From Chitinibacter sp. GC72 (lineage in GTDB: Bacteria; Pseudomonadota; Gammaproteobacteria; Burkholderiales; Chitinibacteraceae), in the NCBI RefSeq assembly GCF_009760905.1, contig NZ_VIRW01000002.1, positions 62,001 to 126,000 of the forward strand: DNA of 64,000 bases, given 5' to 3'. The notes beneath the pieces are model-generated. The model did not search any database and was not told the origin of the DNA. It was given only the letters and a program-made list of their open reading frames with translations. The position numbers and the translations under genes are program-made. Of this stretch, positions 57,090-64,000 are shown piece after piece (position 1 is the first letter of the stretch; every line of letters begins with the position of its first letter).

Positions 57090-58178
57090 TTAGGCCAAGA
57101 TGAAGTGGCCAGCGTCAAAGCGCCATGCCAACTCAACCAAATCATTGTCATCGAAGAATTTCGCCCGCCCTGGCGCGGAATTGGGCAGCATGGTTTCCAC
57201 CAGCATGCCGTTATCAAGCTCGATGATATAAATCGTCACATCACCCAGATACAGGCAATCGTGCACCTTGCCTTTGAAATGCACTTCGTCAGCGTCATCA
57301 CTTGGCAGCGTTGCGCCCAGTTTGATTTTCTCTGGCCGCACGGTCAGGCAACCACTCTGCCCCACTTGCGCACCCGCCACCGGCAGCGTTTCGGCAATAC
57401 CGACACCGGCAATTTCAATCTGCATCCGGTCGCTACCGATGGATTTCACCGTGGCATCGAGCAGATTACACTGGCCGATAAAATCGGCGACAAAACGGCT
57501 TTTCGGGTAGCTATAAATCGTTTCCGGCGCGTCCAGCTGCGCCACTTCGCCTTTATTCATCACGGCAATCCGGTGCGAGAGCGCCAAGGCCTCGCCCTGA
57601 TCGTGCGTGACATAGACAAAGGTAATGCCGACTTCTTTTTGCAGATTGATCAATTCGATCTGCATTTCTTCGCGCAATTTAGCGTCCAGCGCCGATAGCG
57701 GCTCGTCGAGCAACAGCAGCCGTGGGCGATTCACTAGCGCGCGGGCAATGGCGACGCGCTGGCGCTGACCACCGGAGAGTTCATTCGGGTAACGCGTGGC
57801 AAACTGGCTAAGACGAACGTCTTCCAGCACTTCGGCGACACGGGTTTTGATTTCATCGGCGGCCACATTGGCCATTTTCAGCGGGAAGGCAATATTCTGC
57901 GCCACCGTCATATGCGGAAACAGCGCGTAATTCTGAAATACGGTGTGTACCGGGCGCTTTTCCGGTGGCACGGCGGCGACATTGACGCTATCGAGAACAA
58001 TCTCGCCCGAATCGGGCTGCTCGAAACCGGCCAGCATGCGCAGCAATGTGGTTTTGCCGCAACCGGATGGCCCCAATAATGTAAAAAATTCGCCCGCCTC
58101 AACCGAGAGGCTAACGTGGTTAACCGCAGTAAAATCACCAAAGCGTTTTACGACGTCCCGAATTTCAAGCAGCGCCAT
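57090..58178 (-). CDS. potA: Polyamine ABC transporter ATPase (PotA/PotG family)
   Basis: The energising subunit, 362 residues from the ATG at 58178, which has a GAGGAT ribosome site. A longer frame to 58313 adds 45 residues unlike the family. Walker A GPSGCGKTT, Q-loop VFQNYALFPHMT, signature LSGGQRQRVAIARAL, Walker B LLLLDEPLSALD, H-loop VTHDQGEAL. The C-terminal part is a TOBE-type substrate-sensing domain. It is first in the potA-potB-potC unit. Confidence 0.93.
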   Translation of the reverse strand: MALLEIRDVVKRFGDFTAVNHVSLSVEAGEFFTLLGPSGCGKTTLLRMLAGFEQPDSGEIVLDSVNVAAVPPEKRPVHTVFQNYALFPHMTVAQNIAFPLKMANVAADEIKTRVAEVLEDVRLSQFATRYPNELSGGQRQRVAIARALVNRPRLLLLDEPLSALDAKLREEMQIELINLQKEVGITFVYVTHDQGEALALSHRIAVMNKGEVAQLDAPETIYSYPKSRFVADFIGQCNLLDATVKSIGSDRMQIEIAGVGIAETLPVAGAQVGQSGCLTVRPEKIKLGATLPSDDADEVHFKGKVHDCLYLGDVTIYIIELDNGMLVETMLPNSAPGRAKFFDDNDLVELAWRFDAGHFILA

Positions 58179-58398
58179 GATTATCCTCACGAAAAAGCCG
58201 CGCCATTTTAGCAAACTACCACGCGCCAAGGGGGGGAAAATTTGCTGGCCATGCCTGCACCAAACACGGCAACGCACGGATTTACCGCAAAAATAGATTT
58301 GGGTCATCGCCACTCAAGCCCGAGTTGGCCTAAAATAAGGCTTTGCTTGGGTGGCGTATCTACAGGCGTCACGTTAGTGGCAATATTTTTCTTCATTA

Positions 58399-59775
58399 TT
58401 GGCGCCCATCTTGGAAACTCGTGTTCACGTTCTTGATTTAAAAGCGGGGCTTTACGTCACCGAGCTGGACAGACCCTGGCTGGATACCCCTTTTCTGCTG
58501 CAAGGCTTTCTGATCGAAACCCAGCAGCAGCTAGAACAATTGCGCGAGCATTGCGAGTATGTCACGGTTGATTTGAATCGATCCTCAGGGGGTATGTCCA
58601 ACTGGATCTACTTATCCAACAGCCACAGCCAGATACCCACCGGATTTGATACACCAGCGCTAAGCGCACTGATTCAGTCTCCGGTCGAAGAAAAAGAGCG
58701 CCGCGAGCGCATCAATGTCCTAAAAGAGCTGCGGCGGCTTTTTTCCGCCCTGTTCACCTCGGGCGATAAACCCAGCCCAAGCTCACGCCGGGTAGAAATA
58801 CCGATCATCCTGTACGAGCAGGAAGAGCAAGTCGAGATCGAGCTGCCCAAGGCGCAAGCAATCCACAAAGCCTCGCGCGATTTCATGCAGAGCATGATCG
58901 AATCGGTGCAGCAGGATTTGCACCCCAGCCTTGATGATGCCAATGTGGTGGTCGCCGATCTGGTTGACTCCATTATCCGCAACCCCAATGCCCTACTGCT
59001 GCTCACCCAGTTGAAAGATCGCGACCAGTACAGCTACTCGCACGCCATCGACAATGCCGTCTACCTGCTCGCCTTTGGCCGCCATTTGGGTTATCCGGTC
59101 GAGGAGCTGAAAAAGCTCGGGCTGGCCGGGCTGATGCTCGATATTGGCAAAGTACGGCTACCGGCCGAATTGCTCAGCCGCACCGGCCGCTATACCCAGG
59201 GCGAATTCATGCTGATGAAAACGCATGTGCAGCACAGCCTGGATATTCTGGGGCAGATGGACACCGTGCCCATCGACGTGATCGACATGGTGGCGCGCCA
59301 CCACGAACGCTACGATGGCAGCGGCTATCCGAACGCCTTGAAAGCCGAAGAAATCGGCATTTTTGGCAGCATGGCCGGGATTGTCGATTGTTTTACGGCG
59401 CTGACCAGCGAGCGCAGTTATTCGGATGCCAAGCCTGCGCATGAAGCGCTGCAACTGCTCTATAAATGGAGCGAAAAATACTTTCATCCTGCGCTGGTGG
59501 AGCAGTTTGCCCAGTGCATCGGGATTTTCCATGTCGGTACGCTGGTGGAATTATCCACGGGCGAAGTCGGCATTGTGATCGGCCAAAACCGGGTACGCCG
59601 CCTCAAACCCAAGCTAATGATCATTCTGGGTAGCGATAAAAAACCCTATGCCAAACCCCACACACTGGATCTGATCACCAATCCGGCCGGGCCCAATGGC
59701 CTGCCGATCTCGCTTCGGCGCGAATTATCGCGCGGAGCCTACAACATCGATCCACGCGAATATTTCCTGGAGTAA
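58399..59775 (+). CDS. HD-GYP domain protein with DUF3391, altered HD motif
   Basis: 458 residues. The N-terminal about 130 residues match DUF3391 (LKAGLYVTELDRPWLDTPF), usual before HD-GYP in beta- and gammaproteobacteria. The HD-GYP domain (about 195-385) shows HAIDNAVYLLAFGRHLG, HHERYDGSGYP and the Lys of the metal site. The central HD dyad reads L-D (Leu247-Asp248 in GLMLDIGKVRLP), so a metal-ligand histidine is missing. It would be a cyclic-di-GMP phosphodiesterase if active. The start is TTG at 58399, no ATG being available nearby. The EAL gene follows 4 bp after its stop. Confidence 0.85.
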   Translation: MAPILETRVHVLDLKAGLYVTELDRPWLDTPFLLQGFLIETQQQLEQLREHCEYVTVDLNRSSGGMSNWIYLSNSHSQIPTGFDTPALSALIQSPVEEKERRERINVLKELRRLFSALFTSGDKPSPSSRRVEIPIILYEQEEQVEIELPKAQAIHKASRDFMQSMIESVQQDLHPSLDDANVVVADLVDSIIRNPNALLLLTQLKDRDQYSYSHAIDNAVYLLAFGRHLGYPVEELKKLGLAGLMLDIGKVRLPAELLSRTGRYTQGEFMLMKTHVQHSLDILGQMDTVPIDVIDMVARHHERYDGSGYPNALKAEEIGIFGSMAGIVDCFTALTSERSYSDAKPAHEALQLLYKWSEKYFHPALVEQFAQCIGIFHVGTLVELSTGEVGIVIGQNRVRRLKPKLMIILGSDKKPYAKPHTLDLITNPAGPNGLPISLRRELSRGAYNIDPREYFLE

Positions 59776-59779
59776 CACC

Positions 59780-61039
59780 ATGCCGACGCGCCCTGCTCTT
59801 GCTGCGCAAATCACCACCCCCAGGCATTTACTCGACGAACTGATCGCCGAAGGGTTAAGCCAGACTGACCAGGACAAAAAAACCGCCGTAATCTATCTGG
59901 AGCTGCGCCATCTGCACCCGGGGCATTACCGAGAACGCTTGCTGGAACTGATGCTCAAGCGGCTGCACAGTATTGTCCGGACGGGCGATTATCTATTCCA
60001 GCTCGATTCGCACAGCGCGCTATTGCTACTCAATCAGCTTAGCGGCGTCAGCCACGCCATGCTGGCCGCCCACCGTGCGCAGCAGGTGCTGATGGATGCG
60101 CCCACTGACGAGCAAAGGCTGTATCCGCAAATCGGCATCGCGCTTGCTCCCGATCACGGCAGCGATGGAGAAACACTGATTGATGCGGCCAAAATTGCAG
60201 CACACCAGTTTGCCCACGAACACATCGGTATTTACGACCCGGACCGCGACTGGCTCGGGCAACAGCTGGCGCGGCTGGAAGCACCGCTGCGCGAAGCCTT
60301 GCAGCAGAACAAGTTTCATCTGGCTTTCCAGCCCAAAATCGAGCTGGCCAGCCAGCAAGTGACCGGGCTTGAAGTGCTGCTGCGCTGGGAAAACGAGCTG
60401 CTGGGCAGCATCTCGCCGTACGAAATTATCAGCGTGGCCGAACATCTGGGCCTGATGGACAGATTGTCGCAATGGGTGATTCAAACTGCGCTGCGCAATT
60501 TTGCCCAGCTACGCCAGCATGGCTACACCGGATCGCTGGGGATCAATCTGGCACCGAATAATCTGCGCGATCCGCACTTGGCGGGCTTTATTTCCAACGC
60601 GCTGGCCGTCTGGGGCGTTCCGGCCGAAAAAGTGGTTTTCGAGATCACCGAATCGGCCGTGATTGAAGAATTCGATATGGCGCTGCGGCAACTGGAACAC
60701 ATCAAGGAGATGGGCTGCCAGTTGGCGCTGGATGATTTTGGCACCGGCTATTCCTCGCTGTCCTACCTGAAGCGCCTGCCGATTGACGAGCTGAAAATCG
60801 ACCGCAGCTTTATCATGCACCTGACAGAACAGGAAGACGACCGGGCGATTGTGGAAAGCGTGATCGAGCTGGCGCACCGGCTCAGGCTGCAAGTGACCGC
60901 CGAAGGTGTCGAGCAAGCCACCGAAAAAGCGCTACTGGAACAATACCGCTGCGATGTGATTCAGGGCTTTTTCTACAGCAAGCCGCTGATCCTGAGCGAC
61001 ATGATTACTTATCTGCAACAACAGCGAGCAGCCCGATGA
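59780..61039 (+). CDS. EAL-domain cyclic-di-GMP phosphodiesterase with degenerate GGDEF
   Basis: 419 residues from the ATG at 59780, preceded by CTGGAG at the HD-GYP stop. The first 165 residues have a GGDEF-like fold without the GGDEF motif, as in domains that only bind ligand or regulate. The EAL domain (about 170-415) keeps its active-site set: EVLLR in the EAL position, NLAPNNL, EITES, LDDFGTGYSSL, KIDRSFI, AEGVE and QGFFYSKPL. It should hydrolyse cyclic-di-GMP. Its stop overlaps the dgt start as ATGA. Confidence 0.9.
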   Translation: MPTRPALAAQITTPRHLLDELIAEGLSQTDQDKKTAVIYLELRHLHPGHYRERLLELMLKRLHSIVRTGDYLFQLDSHSALLLLNQLSGVSHAMLAAHRAQQVLMDAPTDEQRLYPQIGIALAPDHGSDGETLIDAAKIAAHQFAHEHIGIYDPDRDWLGQQLARLEAPLREALQQNKFHLAFQPKIELASQQVTGLEVLLRWENELLGSISPYEIISVAEHLGLMDRLSQWVIQTALRNFAQLRQHGYTGSLGINLAPNNLRDPHLAGFISNALAVWGVPAEKVVFEITESAVIEEFDMALRQLEHIKEMGCQLALDDFGTGYSSLSYLKRLPIDELKIDRSFIMHLTEQEDDRAIVESVIELAHRLRLQVTAEGVEQATEKALLEQYRCDVIQGFFYSKPLILSDMITYLQQQRAAR

Positions 61040-62370
61040 GCATGAACTGGCTTCAATTACTCAGCGCGCAGCGTCTGGGCATCAATGACAAGGAGCCAGC
61101 CGACATGGAGGCCGGTCGCAGCAATTATCACAAAGACCACGATCGCATCGTGTTCTGCTCGCCATTTCGCCGCATGGGGCGCAAAACGCAAGTTCACCCG
61201 ATGACCGAAAACGATCATGTGCATACCCGCCTGACGCACAGCATCGAAGTGGCCTGCGTGGGTCGCAGCCTGGGCGTGATGATTGGCGAGCGGCTACAGG
61301 ATCTACAAAACCAGTTGCCCGCGCATATCACACCGTATGATCTGGGCGCGATTGTGCAAGCGGCGTGTCTGGCGCACGACATCGGCAACCCGCCGTTTGG
61401 CCACGCGGGCGAATACGCGATTCGCGACTGGTTTCGCCGCCCCGAGCACGCCTACCTGATGCAGAATCTCAGTCCGTCCGAGCGGCGCGATCTGGTCACT
61501 TATGAAGGCAATGCGCAGGGCTTTCGCATTATCACGCAGCTGGAAAATCACCGCTTTGAAGGCGGCCTGCGCCTGACTTACGCCACGCTGGGCACCACGC
61601 TGAAATACCCGTGGAGTAGCGAATATGCCGGTGGCAAAGGCAAATTCAGTTGCTATGAATCCGAGCGCGACATCTTGCAGCAAGTAGCGCAAACGCTGGG
61701 CCTGCCCGAGCTGGCACCGGGCAAATGGGCGCGTCATCCGCTGTCGTATCTGATGGAAGCCGCTGACGACATCTGCTACGCGATCCTTGATCTGGAAGAC
61801 GGCATTGAAATCGGCATGCTGCCGTATGAAACCGTCGAGCCGCTGCTAATGAAAATTTGCGGCGGCGAGCGCAGCCTGCTTGAGCTGGAAGTGGCTGCAG
61901 CCCCGTCCAACCGGCGAAAAATCTCGCTACTGCGCGGCAAGGCGATCGATCGCTGCGTGCGCGAAGTGGCCAATACCTTTATGGCGCATTACCAGCGCCT
62001 GATGGACGGCTCGTATCAGGGCGACCTGCTTAACGATTGCCCGTACACCATGCGCCAGGGCATCAACGAAGCCAAGCAGCTGGCACGTGACCGGATTTTC
62101 AATGAGCGGCGGAAAATTGAAATCGAGGTCGGCTCCTTCACCTGCCTCGACATCTTGCTCGACGCCTTCTGCAAAGCCTCATATGAGCTGAAAGTCAGCC
62201 CGCACATGCCATTCCGGATGAAGCGCGTGCTGGACCTGATGGAATACAATGCGCCGAAAAAAGACTGGCCGCTCTACGAAACCTACCGCCGTGTACTCGA
62301 TTTTATCGGCGGCATGACCGATAACTACGCCACCTACCTCGCCCAGCAGGTAGGCGGCATGGGTAGATAG
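61036..62370 (+). CDS. dgt: Deoxyguanosinetriphosphate triphosphohydrolase-like protein
   Basis: An HD-domain dNTPase that splits dNTPs to nucleoside and triphosphate. The 444 residues include FCSPFRRMGRKTQVHP, HTRLTHSIEVACVGRSLG, the HD site LAHDIGNPPFGHAGE and the later DDICYAILDLEDGIE. The length matches the longer bacterial type. Its ATG overlaps the stop of the EAL gene by 4 bp, so translation is coupled. The TAG stop is the edge of a 50-bp dispersed repeat. Confidence 0.92.
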   Translation: MSMNWLQLLSAQRLGINDKEPADMEAGRSNYHKDHDRIVFCSPFRRMGRKTQVHPMTENDHVHTRLTHSIEVACVGRSLGVMIGERLQDLQNQLPAHITPYDLGAIVQAACLAHDIGNPPFGHAGEYAIRDWFRRPEHAYLMQNLSPSERRDLVTYEGNAQGFRIITQLENHRFEGGLRLTYATLGTTLKYPWSSEYAGGKGKFSCYESERDILQQVAQTLGLPELAPGKWARHPLSYLMEAADDICYAILDLEDGIEIGMLPYETVEPLLMKICGGERSLLELEVAAAPSNRRKISLLRGKAIDRCVREVANTFMAHYQRLMDGSYQGDLLNDCPYTMRQGINEAKQLARDRIFNERRKIEIEVGSFTCLDILLDAFCKASYELKVSPHMPFRMKRVLDLMEYNAPKKDWPLYETYRRVLDFIGGMTDNYATYLAQQVGGMGR

Positions 62371-62419
62371 GGTATATTCACCCAGATCAATACCAGATTG
62401 CCCTACATGGCAATACCCT
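62370..62419 (-). repeat. 50-bp dispersed repeat, copy 6
   Basis: On the minus strand AGGGTATTGC to TATACCC, 50 bp. On the plus strand its GGGTAT edge starts with the last base of the dgt TAG stop, exactly as at queD. Confidence 0.7.
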
Positions 62420-62534
62420 GTAGTCAGCGGTTAGTATTGATTGCGCGTAGGATGAATTAGGTCGCTACTATCTTGCTTAAAGCGACAAAGGCTTTTCGGC
62501 CACTGACCAACTGTGGCGAAATCCAGCCCAGCGG

Positions 62535-63479
62535 CTAAGTCAGCAAAGCCAGCACGTCCTCGGCTGAAGGCACCCAGCCATTGCCGCCGACTGAAAACGC
62601 CGCCGGATTCCAGTGCGGATGGTAAGTGGCCGAATCGGTGACGGTATATAGCGCAATCGTAGGCCTGGCAAGGCTTTCAGCCAGATGCGTCATACCGGTA
62701 TCTACGCCGATCACTCGTTCAGCCCCAGCCATCAAGCCCGCCATTTCGGTAATGCTCAAGGCAGGGGCCACTTTGGCCAGCGTGAGGCCCTGCGCCAGCC
62801 GCTGGGCAAACTCGTGTTCATGCGGCGCGCCCCAAGGCAATACCGCCGCCAGCCCCTGCCCTTCCAGCGCGCGCAATACGGTCAGCCAGGATTCGAGCGG
62901 CCAGGTTTTCTCGGCCTTGGACGCGGCGTGAAAACACAAGACATAGGGCTGCGCTGGCAACCAGTCCGGCTGAAAACGCGGTGCTTGCAGGCCAAAATCG
63001 GGTAAGCCGGACACTGTGTACGACAAAGCCAGCGCCGCATACTGGCGATACCAGTCAATGGCAGGCAAACCGGCGTCGGGCGACACCTGGCGGTGATAGG
63101 CATAACGCGCCACTGGCTCGCCCAGCCGGTAATCGGGCGGCCCGATGATCTGCGCGGCATGTGCCACCCGGCTCAGTAGCGCGCTCTTGATCATGCCGTG
63201 GCAATCGAGCACCACATCGTAGCGCTGCTGGCGCAAAACGCTTAAAGCCTCTTTCAAGGCTTTGGCGGCCTGTCGCAGCGGCATTTTTTTCAAGCCACGC
63301 AGCGGCACGGCAATTACCCGGTCCAACGCCGGGTGCATGGCAGGCAGAGCCGCACATTGCTGATCAACCACCCAGTCGATTTTGACGCCGGGAAACTGCC
63401 GCCGGATGTCATTGAGCATAGGCAAAGCAAATAGCACATCACCCAGAGAAGTAATTTTGGCAATCAGGATGCGTTGCAT
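62535..63479 (-). CDS. waaC: Lipopolysaccharide heptosyltransferase I
   Basis: A GT9 glycosyltransferase that adds the first heptose to Kdo2-lipid A in the cytoplasm. Landmarks: ILIAKITSLGDVLFALPML at the N terminus, FPGVKIDWVVDQ, DVVLDCHGMIKSALLSRVA, the CFHAASKAEKTWP donor loop and VIGVDTGMTHLAESL. 314 residues from the ATG at 63479; the frame allows an earlier ATG at 63506. It stands alone on the minus strand. Confidence 0.92.
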   Translation of the reverse strand: MQRILIAKITSLGDVLFALPMLNDIRRQFPGVKIDWVVDQQCAALPAMHPALDRVIAVPLRGLKKMPLRQAAKALKEALSVLRQQRYDVVLDCHGMIKSALLSRVAHAAQIIGPPDYRLGEPVARYAYHRQVSPDAGLPAIDWYRQYAALALSYTVSGLPDFGLQAPRFQPDWLPAQPYVLCFHAASKAEKTWPLESWLTVLRALEGQGLAAVLPWGAPHEHEFAQRLAQGLTLAKVAPALSITEMAGLMAGAERVIGVDTGMTHLAESLARPTIALYTVTDSATYHPHWNPAAFSVGGNGWVPSAEDVLALLT

Positions 63480-63563
63480 AAAATAAAAGCCATCCAGCAG
63501 GGTCAACTCGACGAGTTGCGCAGTTTAACCGACAATCACCGCTCTTTCCCGTGACACAGCACA

Positions 63564-63845
63564 ATGAAACCAATACTGACTCTTTTTATCCTGCTCGGCA
63601 GCCTGATCCAGACTGGCTGCGCCGTTGTCACCACCACTGCGATGGTGGGCGCTGCCGCCATCAGCGTAACCACGACCGCCGTAGGCGTGACCTACGAAGC
63701 CACCAAAACCATCGGCGCTGGCGCAATTGCCGCAGGCAGCTACGCCTATGAGGCAGCCACCAGCAACCCCGACGTGAGCAAAGTACAGGTGCAGCCACTC
63801 ACGACACCACAAGCCGCCGTCGTCACGCCACTATCGGACAATTAA
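63564..63845 (+). CDS. Small lipoprotein rich in Ala, Thr and Val
   Basis: 93 residues with a clear lipobox (SLIQTGC, Cys19) after a hydrophobic signal. The mature part is low-complexity: MVGAAAISVTTTAVGVTYEA, then a short charged tail. It resembles small envelope lipoproteins of the DUF3568 type, which have no assigned role. Starts 57 bp from the divergent waaC frame limit and is followed by a terminator. Confidence 0.65.
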   Translation: MKPILTLFILLGSLIQTGCAVVTTTAMVGAAAISVTTTAVGVTYEATKTIGAGAIAAGSYAYEAATSNPDVSKVQVQPLTTPQAAVVTPLSDN

Positions 63846-63871
63846 GCCGCTGACAAATTTTTTAGCCGCAT

Positions 63872-63901
63872 AAAAAAACCCCACCGCTTGGGTGGGGTTT
63901 T
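63872..63901. terminator. Bidirectional terminator
   Basis: AAACCCCACC, a GCTT loop and GGGTGGGGTTTT with A and T runs on both sides. It separates the convergent lipoprotein gene and the CBM5/12 gene. Confidence 0.87.
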
Positions 63902-63925
63902 GACAGGGCTGAAAATCAGAGCGGT

Positions 63926-64000
63926 TTATTTGCAAACGCCCAGATCTTTCCAAACGCCCCACTGGCTGTTCACGTCCGGTGCTTCGTTGGTTGTCCACCA
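63926..64000 (-). CDS. CBM5/12 chitin-binding protein, C-terminal 24 residues
   Basis: The minus strand at the window edge encodes WWTTNEAP, then SQWGVWKDLGVCK and a TAA stop (63926-63928). The double Trp, the QWGxW and the final Cys match the end of CBM5/12 chitin-binding modules, as in the two chitinases of this window (WWTQGQAPS, DQWGPWK). It is therefore the end of a third chitin-active secreted protein whose catalytic part lies outside the window. Confidence 0.8.
   Translation of the reverse strand, partial: WWTTNEAPDVNSQWGVWKDLGVCK

Overview
The window looks like chromosomal DNA of a chitin-degrading betaproteobacterium of the order Neisseriales, most likely near Chitinibacter, Deefgea or Iodobacter. 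This is inferred from the overall protein character, the pilMNOPQ-aroK-aroB order, the ubiE-ubiJ-ubiB cluster, and two large secreted GH18 chitinases with CBM5/12 modules and Thr/Pro-rich linkers. I see no tRNA, rRNA, insertion sequence, prophage or CRISPR array.

Layout. 1-5.9 kb: the 3' end of a Stealth-type sugar-phosphate transferase, psd and pssA (phosphatidylethanolamine synthesis) back to back, leuA with an unusual in-frame N-terminal HTH-like domain, a small membrane protein, a DUF2069 protein and wrbA. 6-16.7 kb: a YihY-type membrane protein whose 3' end overlaps aroB, then aroK and the type IV pilus operon pilMNOPQ, with divergent PBP1A (mrcA) and a PilZ protein. 16.8-31.7 kb: a complete Lap-type adhesion module. 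It holds the degenerate GGDEF/EAL receptor LapD, the periplasmic protease LapG, a LuxR-type regulator, a 2022-residue RTX adhesin with a TAAG cleavage site, and its type I secretion system (LapC, LapB, LapE). 32-38.8 kb: ubiquinone genes ubiE-ubiJ-ubiB with a DUF971 gene, then phoB-phoR and transaldolase. 39-45.2 kb: an orphan ParA ATPase, a kinase-like protein, and a lipid A modification operon (response regulator, histidine kinase, PAP2 phosphatase, phosphoethanolamine transferase). 45.3-51.3 kb: two GH18 chitinase genes with near-identical promoters, about 145 nt leaders and long regulatory upstream regions. 52-64 kb: a queD-like gene, a VanZ protein, a polyamine-type ABC transporter, an HD-GYP protein, an EAL phosphodiesterase coupled to dgt, a heptosyltransferase, a small lipoprotein, and the last codons of a third CBM5/12 protein.

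How the genes fit together. Surface attachment dominates. Cyclic-di-GMP would be sensed by LapD (and the PilZ protein) and lowered by the HD-GYP and EAL proteins. By analogy with Pseudomonas, LapD without ligand would release LapG to cut the adhesin at TAAG and free the cell. Type IV pili and secreted chitinases fit life on chitin particles.

The least ordinary items are four. (1) An HTH-like domain is fused in frame to LeuA beneath a promoter carrying TCTAA repeats. (2) A dispersed 50-bp element has fixed spacing between a TATTGC box and an ATACCC box; six copies lie at or near gene 3' ends, and in three the TAG stop codon forms its edge. (3) The two chitinase genes share a promoter and a distant upstream element. 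(4) Lap functions are packed into one locus with a dedicated LuxR-type regulator. All assignments come from reading motifs; no database search was run.
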